Assembly (NCBI GenBank): GCA_904501705.1
Contig: CAJGCA010000001.1
Span: 18,169 to 82,168 of the forward strand
Source: Clostridiaceae bacterium
GTDB taxonomy: Bacteria; Bacillota; Clostridia; Oscillospirales; Acutalibacteraceae
Reading direction: 5' to 3'
Length of the DNA: 64,000 bases
In this document: positions 1 through 9,217 of the stretch, piece after piece
Position numbering within the stretch: position 1 is the first letter of the stretch
How the letters are laid out: each line of letters starts with the position of its first letter
Position numbers and translations under genes: made by a program
Notes under the pieces: generated by a model
Database searches by the model: none
What the model saw: only the letters and a program-made list of their open reading frames with translations
What the model was told of the DNA's origin: nothing

Positions 1-484
1 TTCCATAGCCTTGGATTCCGTAAGCACCCGCTTTATCCATCGGCTCGCCTGTTGCGACGTATTCTTCGGCTTCTTCGCGGGTCATCGGGAAGAATTTCAC
101 CGCCGCAATGTCTGTAAAGCCATCTTCCTTTACAATTTCTTTTGCGTCATTTGTAGCAATCAACCACACGCCTGTCATCACCTGATGTTCCTTCCCCTGT
201 AGGCTCATCAGCATTTCGACAGCGTGTTCTTTCGATTTTGGCTTGCCAAGCATTTTGCCGTCCAGAACAACCATCGTATCCGCGCCGAGGATGATACGAT
301 CGGCAAATTGCTCTGCTACCTGCGACGCCTTACTGCGCGCAAGCGCGCGGACAAGTTCTTCTGGTGGAAGATGTTCGGGAGCACATTCGTCCGCCGCGGG
401 ACATACATCGAACGGAACGCCGCCGAGCGTAAGGATCTCCCGACGGCGAGGCGAGGCTGATGCTAATATGATCTTATCCTTCAT
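1..484 (-). CDS. maf: Maf family nucleotide pyrophosphatase (partial, C-terminus off window)
   Basis: This is a Maf/YhdE-type nucleoside triphosphate pyrophosphatase, a cytoplasmic house-cleaning enzyme that hydrolyses non-canonical or modified NTPs (dTTP/UTP in characterised members). About 161 codons are visible. The N-terminus carries the signature SASPRRREIL (residues about 9-18), then GADT (catalytic Asp region) and DKAGAYGIQG near the window edge, all diagnostic. The ATG at 484-482 overlaps the end of the upstream dus gene by 11 bases, so the two are translationally coupled. The last few dozen residues lie beyond the left edge, so integrity of the C-terminus cannot be judged. Family assignment is firm; the exact substrate is unknown. 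Confidence 0.93.
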   Translation of the reverse strand, partial: MKDKIILASASPRRREILTLGGVPFDVCPAADECAPEHLPPEELVRALARSKASQVAEQFADRIILGADTMVVLDGKMLGKPKSKEHAVEMLMSLQGKEHQVMTGVWLIATNDAKEIVKEDGFTDIAAVKFFPMTREEAEEYVATGEPMDKAGAYGIQGYG

Positions 485-1457
485 TGCCGTTGTCCTCCAC
501 CATCTGAATAACGCGACAACAAAATGCCGCCAGATCATCCAAATTGTTAATCTGTCCGGCCTCACGACGCATCGCCGCCGCGCCACGCAGACCGCTCATA
601 TACCACGAAGCGTGCTTGCGCGCCTCAAGCAGCGCTATGCGCTCGCCTTTATATTCTGCAGCGAGCCTTACCTGCCGCATCAGATCGGTCATGCGCTTAG
701 CAATCGTTGGTGGAGGAAGGATACGGTCATGCGTCAGATACGCCTCGATTTGCGCAAACACCCACGGCGCGCCAAGCGCTCCTCTGCCGACCATCACCAT
801 ATCGCAGCCCGTCTGCTCCAGCATTGCCGCTGCTGATTTCGCGTCAACAACATCGCCGTTGCCGATGACAGGCACTTTAACAGCCGCCTTCACCTGTCGA
901 ATAATATCCCAGTCAACGGGAGGCGCATACATCTGATCCCGGGTGCGTCCATGAACGGCGATTGCATCCGCACCGCCTGCTTCACAAGCGCGTGCGACCT
1001 CGACGGCGTTGACCGCGTCCTTAGAATAGCCCTTACGGATCTTTACCGTGACGGGTACGTCAACTGCACCTTTTACCGCCTGTACCAGTCGTCGACAAAG
1101 CTCAGGGTCGCGCATCAGTGCACTGCCACAGTGGTTACCGACAATCTTTGGCGCAGGACACCCCATATTGATATCGATCCAATCGGGCTTATATTCCAGC
1201 GACATCACCGCGGCTTTTGCAAGGATTTCGGGATCGTCACCAAAAAGCTGCACCGCCGCGGGACGGATATCCTCGTCCAACTCCAGAAGCTCCGCACTCT
1301 TGCGATCGCCGTAGGTTAGCCCTTTACCGCTAACCATCTCGCCGACAACGAACGCAGCGCCGTAATCCATACACATCCGACGAAACGCCCGATCCGCGAC
1401 CCCGGCCATCGGCGCGAGCGCGGCGTGCCCCGTAATTTCTACATTTCCGATAAACAA
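474..1457 (-). CDS. dus: tRNA-dihydrouridine synthase (DusB-like)
   Basis: This flavoenzyme reduces uridine to dihydrouridine in the tRNA D-loop, using FMN and NADPH. It has 327 residues, the usual length of the bacterial DusB group. Visible are the FMN-barrel start APMAGVADRAFR (about 15-26), the INMGCP motif with the catalytic acid Cys100, KIRKGY (about 141-146), AVHGRTR, and the phosphate-binding GNGDV and GRGALGAPW segments. The likely start is TTG at 1457, about 11 bases after AAGGA; no in-frame ATG fits better. The 3' end overlaps maf by 11 bases. Which U position is modified cannot be read from sequence. Confidence 0.93.
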   Translation of the reverse strand: MFIGNVEITGHAALAPMAGVADRAFRRMCMDYGAAFVVGEMVSGKGLTYGDRKSAELLELDEDIRPAAVQLFGDDPEILAKAAVMSLEYKPDWIDINMGCPAPKIVGNHCGSALMRDPELCRRLVQAVKGAVDVPVTVKIRKGYSKDAVNAVEVARACEAGGADAIAVHGRTRDQMYAPPVDWDIIRQVKAAVKVPVIGNGDVVDAKSAAAMLEQTGCDMVMVGRGALGAPWVFAQIEAYLTHDRILPPPTIAKRMTDLMRQVRLAAEYKGERIALLEARKHASWYMSGLRGAAAMRREAGQINNLDDLAAFCCRVIQMVEDNGNEG

Positions 1458-1529
1458 AACGTCATCCGTCCTTCAAATAATCTGCTACAAGTATACACGA
1501 TTATTTCCGATTTGAACAGCCCTTTTTGA

Positions 1530-1563
1530 CAAAAAACATCCCTTCCGCCGAGACGGAAGGGAT
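1530..1563 (-). terminator. Rho-independent terminator after the PFOR gene
   Basis: A 10-bp perfect stem (1538-1547 with 1554-1563) around a 6-nt loop is followed, in the leftward sense, by six T residues at 1536-1531. It lies about 20 bases past the PFOR stop codon and separates it from dus-maf. Confidence 0.88.
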
Positions 1564-1583
1564 ATTTTAATCAGTTAGACCTA

Positions 1584-4500
1584 TCAGACATTCTGCGCGT
1601 ACAGTTCGCCCAGACGCACCAAATGCTCGTAACGAGCCTTGGCGGCCTCCTCGGCCTTATCGAACAGCGCGTCGGCGCGATCCGGGAAGGAACGAGTCAG
1701 CGAAGAATAACGAGCTTCGTTCATGATAAAGTCGCGATAACTGGTCGTGGGCTCCTTGCTATCCATAGTGAAGGGGTTCTTACCCTCCGCCTTAGCAGCG
1801 GGGTTGAAGCGGAACATATTCCAGTAGCCGCAATCCACGGCCTTCTTCATCTCGGCCTGGCAGTTGACCATACCACCCTTGATGGAGTGCATCTCGCAGG
1901 GAGAGTAGCCGATGATCAGCGACGGACCCGGATAGGCCTCGGCCTCGGCAATCGCCTTGATGGTCTGGTTCATATCAGCGCCCATAGCGATCTGCGCGAC
2001 GTAGATGTAGCCGTAGCTCATCGCGATCTCAGCGAGACTCTTCTTGGCAATCGCCTTACCGGCAGCGGCGAACTGCGCCACTTGACCGATGTTGGACGCC
2101 TTGGAGGCCTGACCGCCGGTGTTAGAGTACACCTCGGTATCGAAGACCATCACGTTGACATCCTCACCAGAAGCCAGCACGTGGTCCAGACCACCGAAGC
2201 CGATGTCGTACGCCCAGCCGTCGCCGCCGAAGATCCACACGGACTTCTTGGACAGGAATTCCTTATCAGCAAGGATCGCAGGAGCGGTCGGGCAGCCGGC
2301 AGTAGCGGCCTTCTCCAGCTCAACGATCAGCGCGTTGGTCGCAGCGGTGTTCTTCGCACCGTCTTCAGCGGTGTTCAGATACTCCTCAGCAGCCGCCTTA
2401 AACTCAGCAGACGCCTTGTCGGAAGCAGCCATCTCCTTGACCTGCTCGATCAGACGAGCGCGGACGGCCTTCTGGCCGAGGTACATACCGAAGCCGTGCT
2501 CAGCGTTGTCCTCGAAGAGGGAGTTCGCCCAAGCAGGGCCGAAGCCCTTCGCATCGGTGGTGTACGGAGAGGTAGCAGCAGGGCCACCCCAAATGGAGGA
2601 GCAACCGGTAGCGTTGGAGATATACATACGATCGCCGAACAGCTGAGTGATTAGACGAGCATAAGCGGTCTCAGCACAACCTGCGCAGGAGCCGGAGAAC
2701 TCAAGCAGCGGCTTTTTGAACTGGCTGGCGATCACGGTGTTGCCGCAAACCTCGGGCTTCTCGGAAACCTTCTCAACGCAGTAGTCGAAGACTTCCTGCT
2801 GAGCGGCCTGGCTATCCTGAGCGACCATCGTCAGAGAGTTGGTCGGGCAGACACCGACGCAGACGCCACAACCCATACAATCCAGCGGAGAAACCGCGAG
2901 AGTGTAGGTGTAGTTGGTCTTCACGACGGGCTTAGCATGCTTCTTCATCGCCTCGGGAGCCGCCGCAACTTCCTCATCGCTCATCGCGAAGGGACGAATG
3001 GTGGCATGGGGGCAAACGAAGGAGCAACGGTTACACTTAACACAGGTGTCGGGATTCCACTCGGGAACCATCACGGCAACGCCGCGCTTCTCATAAGCGG
3101 AAGCACCCTGCTCGAAGGTACCGTCAGCGTGGTCGATGAAAGCGGAAACAGGCAGACTGTCGCCGTCCATCTTGCCAACGGGCTTCATGATGTTATCAAC
3201 CATCTTAACCAGCTTAGCAGGACCATTCTCAGACTCAACAACAACGTTGTCCTCAGCGGTCGCCCAAGCGGCAGGCACATCGATCTTCACGAACGCGGTA
3301 GCGCCGGCATCGATCGCCTTGTGATTCATCTCAACGATATCCATACCCTTCTTAGAGTAGGACTTGGTGGCAGCATCCTTCATATACTGGATGGCCTCGG
3401 CCTGCGGCATAACGTTCGCCAGCGTGAAGAACGCAGACTGCAGGATGGTGTTGGTACGCTTGCCCATACCGATCTCAATCGCCAGGTCGATGGCGTTGAT
3501 GGTGTAGAGCTGGATGTTGTTCTTCGCGATGTAGCGCTTCGCCTCAGCAGGCATGTGCTTGTCGAGTTCCTCGGCGCTCCACTGGCAGTTGATCATAAAG
3601 ACACCGCCGGGCTTAACATCATTGACCATCTTGTAGCCCTTGAGAACATAGGACGGGTTGTGGCAAGCCACGAAGTCCGCCTTGTTGACGTAGTAGGGGC
3701 TCTTGATCGGCTTATCGCCAAAGCGCAGGTGGCTGATGGTGATACCGCCGGTCTTCTTGGAGTCGTACTGGAAGTACGCCTGCACATACTTATCGGTGTG
3801 GTCGCCGATGATCTTGATGGAGTTCTTGTTCGCGCCGACGGTACCGTCGCCGCCCAGACCCCAGAACTTGCACTCGATGGTGCCTTCAGCAGCGGTGTTG
3901 GGCGCTTCCTTCTCCTCGAGGGAGAGGCCGGTTACGTCGTCCACGATACCGATGGTGAACTGCGCCTTGGGCGCGTCCTTAGCCAACTCGTCGTACACAG
4001 CGAACACGCTGGAAGGAGGCGTATCCTTGGAACCCAGACCATAGCGGCCGCCAATGATACGGATGTCGCCACGGCCCTGCGTCGCCAGAGCGGTAACAAC
4101 GTCCAGATACATGGGCTCGCCCAGAGCACCGGGCTCCTTGGTGCGATCGAGAACCGCAATCTTCTTAACCGTCGCAGGGATAGCCGCAGACAGTCTGTCC
4201 GCACAGAAGGGACGATACAGACGGCACTTCACCAGACCGACCTTCTCACCCTTGGCGACCATATAGTCGATAACCTCTTCGATCACGTCGCAGATGGAGC
4301 CCATCGCAATGATGACGCGCTCAGCATCGGGAGCACCGTAGTAGTTGAAGAGCTGATAGTCAGTACCCAGCTTCTCGTTGACCTTGCCCATATACTCCTC
4401 AACGATCGCAGGGATCGCATCATAGTACTTGTTGCAGGCCTCACGATGCTGGAAGAAGATGTCGCCGTTCTCGTGAGAACCGCGCATCACGGGACGCTCG

Positions 4501-5129
4501 GGGTTGAGCGCGCGCTTGCGGAACTCAGCGACAGCGTCCATATCGCACATTTCCTTAAGGTCTTCATAATCCCAGACCTGGATCTTCTGGATCTCGTGAG
4601 AGGTGCGGAAACCATCAAAGAAGTTGATGAAAGGCACGCGGCCCTTGATGGTCGCCAAGTGCGCAACAGCACCCAGGTCCATAACCTCCTGCGTGTTGGT
4701 CTCGGCCAGCATCGCAAAACCGGTCTGACGGCAAGCCAAAACGTCGGAGTGATCGCCGAAGATGTTCAGCGCGTGAGAAGCCACCGTACGGGCAGACACG
4801 TGGAACACGCAGGGCAGCAGCTCACCCGCGATCTTGTACATATTGGGGATCATCAGCAACAGACCCTGAGACGCCGTGTAAGTGGTGGTCAGCGCACCAG
4901 CGTTCAGAGAGCCGTGCACGGTACCGGCGGCACCCGCCTCAGACTCCATCTCGGACACCTTAACGGTCGTACCGAAGATGTTCTTCAGACCGGCGGCAGC
5001 CCACTGGTCCACATAGTCGGCCATGGGGCTGGAAGGGGTGATCGGATAGATGCCCGCAACCTCGGTAAACGCATAGGACACGTGAGCCGCAGCGTTGTTA
5101 CCGTCCATGGTCTTAAACTTTCTTGCCAT
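1584..5129 (-). CDS. nifJ: Pyruvate:ferredoxin (flavodoxin) oxidoreductase, single-chain
   Basis: This enzyme catalyses CoA-dependent oxidative decarboxylation of pyruvate to acetyl-CoA and CO2 with reduction of ferredoxin, the central energy step of clostridial fermentation. The 1181-residue chain has the full PFOR domain order: pyrimidine-binding domain (YPITPSSPMAD near residue 30), transketolase C-like domain, CoA-binding/EKR region, a two-cluster ferredoxin domain (CVKCNRCSFVCP at about 695 and CMGCGVCVGVCP at about 750), a further [4Fe-4S]-ligand region (SCAGCAE) and the TPP-binding GDGWAYDIG at about 966 with the EVYSNTGGQ motif. The start ATG has an AAAGGAGG site 9 bases upstream. It is monocistronic, with its own promoter and terminator. 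Codon use looks like that of a highly expressed gene. The symbol may equally be given as por/pfo. Confidence 0.97.
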   Translation of the reverse strand: MARKFKTMDGNNAAAHVSYAFTEVAGIYPITPSSPMADYVDQWAAAGLKNIFGTTVKVSEMESEAGAAGTVHGSLNAGALTTTYTASQGLLLMIPNMYKIAGELLPCVFHVSARTVASHALNIFGDHSDVLACRQTGFAMLAETNTQEVMDLGAVAHLATIKGRVPFINFFDGFRTSHEIQKIQVWDYEDLKEMCDMDAVAEFRKRALNPERPVMRGSHENGDIFFQHREACNKYYDAIPAIVEEYMGKVNEKLGTDYQLFNYYGAPDAERVIIAMGSICDVIEEVIDYMVAKGEKVGLVKCRLYRPFCADRLSAAIPATVKKIAVLDRTKEPGALGEPMYLDVVTALATQGRGDIRIIGGRYGLGSKDTPPSSVFAVYDELAKDAPKAQFTIGIVDDVTGLSLEEKEAPNTAAEGTIECKFWGLGGDGTVGANKNSIKIIGDHTDKYVQAYFQYDSKKTGGITISHLRFGDKPIKSPYYVNKADFVACHNPSYVLKGYKMVNDVKPGGVFMINCQWSAEELDKHMPAEAKRYIAKNNIQLYTINAIDLAIEIGMGKRTNTILQSAFFTLANVMPQAEAIQYMKDAATKSYSKKGMDIVEMNHKAIDAGATAFVKIDVPAAWATAEDNVVVESENGPAKLVKMVDNIMKPVGKMDGDSLPVSAFIDHADGTFEQGASAYEKRGVAVMVPEWNPDTCVKCNRCSFVCPHATIRPFAMSDEEVAAAPEAMKKHAKPVVKTNYTYTLAVSPLDCMGCGVCVGVCPTNSLTMVAQDSQAAQQEVFDYCVEKVSEKPEVCGNTVIASQFKKPLLEFSGSCAGCAETAYARLITQLFGDRMYISNATGCSSIWGGPAATSPYTTDAKGFGPAWANSLFEDNAEHGFGMYLGQKAVRARLIEQVKEMAASDKASAEFKAAAEEYLNTAEDGAKNTAATNALIVELEKAATAGCPTAPAILADKEFLSKKSVWIFGGDGWAYDIGFGGLDHVLASGEDVNVMVFDTEVYSNTGGQASKASNIGQVAQFAAAGKAIAKKSLAEIAMSYGYIYVAQIAMGADMNQTIKAIAEAEAYPGPSLIIGYSPCEMHSIKGGMVNCQAEMKKAVDCGYWNMFRFNPAAKAEGKNPFTMDSKEPTTSYRDFIMNEARYSSLTRSFPDRADALFDKAEEAAKARYEHLVRLGELYAQNV

Positions 5130-5204
5130 AGATATGTCCTCCTTTTGGGAATATAATATTGGTCTTTATGCACGGGATCACAAAACCCCGACACACCACC
5201 ATAT

Positions 5205-5233
5205 ATATTAACACACTTGATTTATATTGTAAA
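5205..5233 (-). promoter_or_regulatory. Sigma-A-type promoter for the PFOR gene
   Basis: Read leftward: -35 TTTACA (5233-5228), 17-bp spacer, -10 TAATAT (5210-5205). Transcription would start near 5198, giving a leader of about 70 nt ahead of the strong ribosome binding site. Inferred from consensus match only. Confidence 0.7.
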
Positions 5234-5270
5234 GGGCAAAATCGCGAAATTTTTAACAAAAAACCGATTT

Positions 5271-5930
5271 TCAGGGTAACAACTGCTCGATAACGGATAA
5301 TAATTCGGCAAGGTCGGCTGCAATGGCCGTCGCACCCGCTGTTTCCAGTTCCTCGTGTGACCCATAGCCGTACAACACGCCGATGGAAGGAAGACTGTTT
5401 TGCCGCGCGCCCTCAATGTCGTATTTGCGGTCGCCGATCATAACGGCATTTTTAGCACAAATTTCGGGATAGCGTTCACGCAGATAAGCGATCACCGACG
5501 CCTTTGTTGGGCGACTCTCGTCCAGCGTGTTTCCTGCTACAAAGGCAAAGTATTTATCCAAGGAAAAATGTTGCAGAATTTGTATGGTAAATTCCTCCGG
5601 CTTCGAGGTGGCAATCAGCAAGGTGTAGCCTTTTCTCTGCAAGCTTTCAAGCAACGCTGCTATGCCGTCGTACGGGACGTTTTCGAACATTCCCCTATCC
5701 CCAAAATACGTCCGGTAGTGCGCCAGAGCCTCCTCTGCCTGAGCGGGCGACAACCCGTGATAACGCATAAAGGAATCCGTCAACGGCGGACCGATATACG
5801 GATACAATTCCCGCCGCTCCTTGATGGTAATGCCGAACTTATCCAGCGCATACATAACGGAGTTGGTGATCCCCTCGCCGGGATCGGTTAAGGTTCCGTC
5901 AAGATCAAACAACAGATACTTTTGTTGCAT
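5271..5930 (-). CDS. HAD-superfamily phosphatase (phosphoglycolate phosphatase/PpaX-like)
   Basis: A 219-residue HAD subfamily IA hydrolase. Motif I is FDLDGTL with the nucleophile and acid/base pair D9/D11, a helical cap follows (about 17-85), motif II is the LIATSKP region, motif III is the lysine in RPTKASV, and motif IV is GDRKYDIEGA (about 173-182). Members dephosphorylate small metabolites such as phosphoglycolate, 5'-nucleotides or pyrophosphate; the substrate cannot be deduced here. It is divergently transcribed from the SPFH operon with back-to-back promoters. The ATG at 5930 follows a purine-rich GGAAGGAAGGGG stretch. Confidence 0.85.
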   Translation of the reverse strand: MQQKYLLFDLDGTLTDPGEGITNSVMYALDKFGITIKERRELYPYIGPPLTDSFMRYHGLSPAQAEEALAHYRTYFGDRGMFENVPYDGIAALLESLQRKGYTLLIATSKPEEFTIQILQHFSLDKYFAFVAGNTLDESRPTKASVIAYLRERYPEICAKNAVMIGDRKYDIEGARQNSLPSIGVLYGYGSHEELETAGATAIAADLAELLSVIEQLLP

Positions 5931-5954
5931 CGGTTCACGCCCCTTCCTTCCGAT

Positions 5955-5983
5955 ATCATACCATATTCTCCGGCGTGGTGCAA
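5955..5983 (-). promoter_or_regulatory. Promoter for the HAD phosphatase gene
   Basis: Read leftward: -35 TTGCAC (5983-5978), 17-bp spacer, -10 TATGAT (5960-5955), about 25 bases upstream of the start codon. Consensus match only. Confidence 0.6.
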
Positions 5984-5997
5984 CGATGAAATCATTC

Positions 5998-6026
5998 TTG
6001 CATAATCCTTAGGAATATGGTATAAT
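5998..6026 (+). promoter_or_regulatory. Promoter for the SPFH-MFS-GDPD-lipoprotein operon
   Basis: -35 TTGCAT (5998-6003), 17-bp spacer, -10 TATAAT (6021-6026). It is divergent from the HAD promoter only 15 bases away, so a shared regulator could act on both. Confidence 0.72.
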
Positions 6027-6066
6027 TTATTTGTATGTAATTGTGCGTACGAAAGGAGATTTTATT

Positions 6067-7017
6067 ATGGAATACGTCATCAGCATTATCGTTCTCATTC
6101 TCATCGTCCTTCTCTGCAACCTTCGCGTTGTACCGCAGGCGCACGAGTATGTCACCGAGTTCCTCGGAAAATACCGCTGCACCTGGGGCGCCGGTCTGCA
6201 CCTGAAGGTCCCCTTCTTCGAGCGTGTCGCAAAAAAGATCACGCTAAAAGAGCAGGTGCTCGACTCCCCTCCCCAGCCTGTGATCACGAAGGATAACGTC
6301 ACGATGCAGATCGACACGGTCGTGTATTACCGTATTTTTGATGCCAAGCTGTACACCTATGGTGTTGTCAACCCGATCAACGCTCTCGCCAACCTCACCG
6401 CGACGACCCTGCGTAACCTCGTCGGCGAACTGGAGCTTGACGGCACCCTCACTTCCCGTGACACCATCAACGGCAAAATGACTGCCATCCTCGACGATGC
6501 CACCGATCAGTGGGGCATCAAGGTCGGGCGCGTGGAACTCAAGAACATCATCCCGCCGAAAGAAATCCAGATGGCGATGGAAAAACAGATGAAGGCTGAG
6601 CGCGACCGCCGCGAGACCCTGCTGCAAGCAGAGGGTCACAAGGCCGCCGCCATCACCCGCGCTGAAGGTGAAAAGCGTGCAGCGATCCTGGCCGCTGAAG
6701 GCGAGCGCGACGCCTGTATCGCCCGCGCCGAAGGCGAAGCGAAAGCCGTTATGCTCGCCCGCCAGGCAGAAGCGGAAGGTATCCGTATGCTGCGCGAGGC
6801 CGGCGCGGACGCGGCCGTGCTGGAACTCAAGAAATATGAAGCCCTCGTCCGTATGGCGGACGGTCGCGCCTCCAAAATCATCGTCCCCACCGACACGGTC
6901 AACGCTGTTAAGCGAGACGTGATGTTCAGCGAAGCCTCCGGTCTCGGTGATTCTACCGCTCCCGATCTGTCCCCCGATCCGGTCGTTAAAAAGCACGATC
7001 CCTGTTGCGATGAATAA
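6067..7017 (+). CDS. SPFH/Band-7 (stomatin/prohibitin-like) membrane protein
   Basis: Slipin/QmcA-type scaffold protein that oligomerises at the membrane and is linked to membrane microdomains. The start ATG at 6067 follows GAAAGGAG by 8 bases; an ATG at 6031 in the same frame has no such site. The 316-residue product has one N-terminal membrane helix (about 3-19), an SPFH domain (about 20-190, with the family-typical NVTMQIDTVVYYRI), and a long Ala/Glu-rich coiled coil (about 180-265) built on AEGE repeats. It has no NfeD partner gene next to it. It leads a four-gene operon; a functional link to the transporter and phosphodiesterase downstream is only inferred. Confidence 0.9.
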   Translation: MEYVISIIVLILIVLLCNLRVVPQAHEYVTEFLGKYRCTWGAGLHLKVPFFERVAKKITLKEQVLDSPPQPVITKDNVTMQIDTVVYYRIFDAKLYTYGVVNPINALANLTATTLRNLVGELELDGTLTSRDTINGKMTAILDDATDQWGIKVGRVELKNIIPPKEIQMAMEKQMKAERDRRETLLQAEGHKAAAITRAEGEKRAAILAAEGERDACIARAEGEAKAVMLARQAEAEGIRMLREAGADAAVLELKKYEALVRMADGRASKIIVPTDTVNAVKRDVMFSEASGLGDSTAPDLSPDPVVKKHDPCCDE

Positions 7018-7046
7018 CCCCTACACGCAAAAGGAGAATTTATAAA

Positions 7047-8369
7047 ATGAAACTGAATTACAAGCGGACATTTCTTGTCGGTCTTGCATTCCTCTCCATC
7101 TCAGCGTTCTGGCAGATGTACGATGGTGTCATTCCGAAGATTCTGACCGGTACTTTCGGCATCGGCGAAACAATATCGGGCGCCATCATGGCCGCGGACA
7201 ACGTGCTGGCACTGTTTCTTCTTCCCTTCTTCGGATCGCTGTCTGATAAGTGCAACACCCGCATCGGTCGTCGTATGCCGTTCGTCCAGTACGGCACCAT
7301 CGCCGCTGTGCTGCTGATGCTCACTCTGCCACTCATTGATAAAAGCTACGCCGCCGCTCCCGCGGAATGGAAGTTAATTGCTTTCATCATCGTTTTGGGT
7401 GTCTTGCTTATCACGATGGGCACCTACCGCTCTCCCGCGGTTGCGCTGATGCCTGACGTGACGCCCAAGCCCCTGCGTAGTAAGGGCAATGCGGTCATCA
7501 ACCTGATGGGCGCTGCCGGCGGTATTCTGTACCTGATCGTTTCCAGCGTGCTGTACTCCAACAAGCGTATCGGCAACGTGGAACACGTCGATTATTTTCT
7601 GCTGTTTGCGGTCGTGGCAGGCATTATGGCTGTCGCCGTGCTGGTGCTGCGACTGACCGTCAACGAACCGAAGCTGGTCGCCGAGGCTAAGCAGTATGAC
7701 ACCGACGAAGCCGAGGTCACCGAAACCACGGCGAAGGAAAAGCTCGCAAAGCCCGTCGTCAAGAGCCTTGTTTTCCTGCTGATCTCGGTGTTTTTGTGGT
7801 TCTTCGGCTACAACGGCATTACAACCTGGTTTACCACCTTTGCGGGTCAGGCTTGGGGTATGGCTCTCGGCGATGCCAGCCTTTGCCTGACGATTGCCAC
7901 GGCCGGTGCGATTGTTTCGTATATCCCGATCGGGCATCTCTCCGCAAAGATCGGTCGTAAAAAATCCATCCTGCTCGGCACGGCGGTGCTCGCAAGCTGC
8001 TTTGCTGCCGCCTATCTGTACACCCTGTACGCCAACAGCTTTTCGCCTATTCTGTACCTGATTTTTATTCTGGTTGGCTTCTCCTGGGCGGCGATCAGCG
8101 TCAACTCCCTGCCGATGGTCGTCGAGATGTGCCATCTGTCGGACGTCGGCCGTTTCACCGGATACTACTACACCTTCTCGATGGCGGCGCAGACCATCAC
8201 CCCCATCGCAGCCGGCGCATTGCTTGAAAACGTGAGCTACAAGGTACTGTTTCTGTATTCCGCGCTGTTCGTTGCCGCGTCCTTTGTTACGATGCTATTC
8301 GTACGCCACGGCGACACTGTCGCCCCGACCAAGAAGTCTCTGCTGGAGAACTTCGATACCGAGGATTGA
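7047..8369 (+). CDS. MFS transporter, GPH/SLC45-like
   Basis: A 440-residue integral membrane protein with about 12 predicted helices. The cytoplasmic loop between helices 2 and 3 reads SDKCNTRIGRRMPF, a form of MFS motif A seen in glycoside-pentoside-hexuronide and SLC45-type sugar carriers; the second half has the matching KIGRKKS. A charged central loop (about 215-235, TDEAEVTETT) separates the halves. The ATG follows AAAAGGAG by 8 bases. It lies 30 bases after the SPFH gene and 3 bases before the GDPD gene. Sugar, or a glycerophosphodiester-derived solute given the neighbour, is plausible but unproven. Confidence 0.87.
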   Translation: MKLNYKRTFLVGLAFLSISAFWQMYDGVIPKILTGTFGIGETISGAIMAADNVLALFLLPFFGSLSDKCNTRIGRRMPFVQYGTIAAVLLMLTLPLIDKSYAAAPAEWKLIAFIIVLGVLLITMGTYRSPAVALMPDVTPKPLRSKGNAVINLMGAAGGILYLIVSSVLYSNKRIGNVEHVDYFLLFAVVAGIMAVAVLVLRLTVNEPKLVAEAKQYDTDEAEVTETTAKEKLAKPVVKSLVFLLISVFLWFFGYNGITTWFTTFAGQAWGMALGDASLCLTIATAGAIVSYIPIGHLSAKIGRKKSILLGTAVLASCFAAAYLYTLYANSFSPILYLIFILVGFSWAAISVNSLPMVVEMCHLSDVGRFTGYYYTFSMAAQTITPIAAGALLENVSYKVLFLYSALFVAASFVTMLFVRHGDTVAPTKKSLLENFDTED

Positions 8370-8372
8370 TCC

Positions 8373-9194
8373 ATGGTAACTGTGTATATTCTGCTCGGCT
8401 TAGTCGTATTGGTGGCGTGCCTATTCTTGTATGCCATCGCCCCGCGGCGTCGTCGCAATAGCGAGCCGTTCAACCGCACGTTTTTCGCACACCGAGGCCT
8501 GCATACCGAGGATGGCGAGGCTCCCGAAAACTCCCTCGCCGCCTTTGAAAGAGCAAAGAAGGCAGGTTTTGGTGTCGAATTTGACATCCAATTCACCGCC
8601 GATCGACAGATTGTCGTCTTCCACGACAAGGACTTATCCCGTATGTGCGGTGTTAATAAGCGTGTTGACGCGCTTACCTATGAGGAACTCCAATTGTTAA
8701 CGCTTCAAGGCGGCAACGAGCACATCCCACTGCTTACGGACGCACTCGAGCTGCTCGGCGACACGCCTGTTCTCTGCGAAATCAAAAGCTATGGTGCCAA
8801 CAATGACACCTCGCTGTGCGCTGAAGCGTGGCCTCTGCTCGAGAAATATAAAGGGCCGCTGTGCATTGAGTCCTTCAATCCGTTTATGGTACAGTGGTTT
8901 CGTAAGAACCAGCCGCAGGTCATACGCGGCATCCTCTCCACTTGCTACGACGACGTTGACGAGGTAAACTTTTGGCAAGGCGTTGCTCTCGGCGCGCTAT
9001 TAACCAACTTCCTCACCAAACCGGATTTTATTGCGTACGACTACAAATACCGAAACAAATTCGCTTTTAAGTTTTGCCGTTCCCTATTCCGCCCAATGAC
9101 CGTCGCTTGGACGATCACTGACAAAGAGCAGGAAGCGACTGCACTTAAAAAATTTGACACCTGCATTTTTGAACAGTATTATCCAAGACGTTGA
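8373..9194 (+). CDS. Membrane-anchored glycerophosphodiester phosphodiesterase
   Basis: GDPD-family enzyme hydrolysing glycerophosphodiesters to glycerol-3-phosphate and an alcohol, used in phospholipid recycling or polyglycerol-phosphate turnover. The 273-residue protein has an N-terminal membrane helix (about 4-22), then the TIM-barrel catalytic set: HRG (first catalytic His), EN, EFDI with metal-binding Glu and Asp, and FHDKDL (second His). Toward the C-terminus is WTITDKEQ, the usual end of the barrel. It starts 3 bases after the MFS stop codon with a GAGG site, so it is coupled to the transporter. Confidence 0.9.
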   Translation: MVTVYILLGLVVLVACLFLYAIAPRRRRNSEPFNRTFFAHRGLHTEDGEAPENSLAAFERAKKAGFGVEFDIQFTADRQIVVFHDKDLSRMCGVNKRVDALTYEELQLLTLQGGNEHIPLLTDALELLGDTPVLCEIKSYGANNDTSLCAEAWPLLEKYKGPLCIESFNPFMVQWFRKNQPQVIRGILSTCYDDVDEVNFWQGVALGALLTNFLTKPDFIAYDYKYRNKFAFKFCRSLFRPMTVAWTITDKEQEATALKKFDTCIFEQYYPRR

Positions 9195-9217
9195 TTATTC
9201 ATTGAGGAGGAACTATT

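Noticed and set aside
2937..5156. 739-codon open frame antisense to the PFOR gene
   Set aside because: It mirrors PFOR codons exactly, has no recognisable domain or ribosome binding site, and is explained by the strong codon bias of a highly expressed GC-rich gene.
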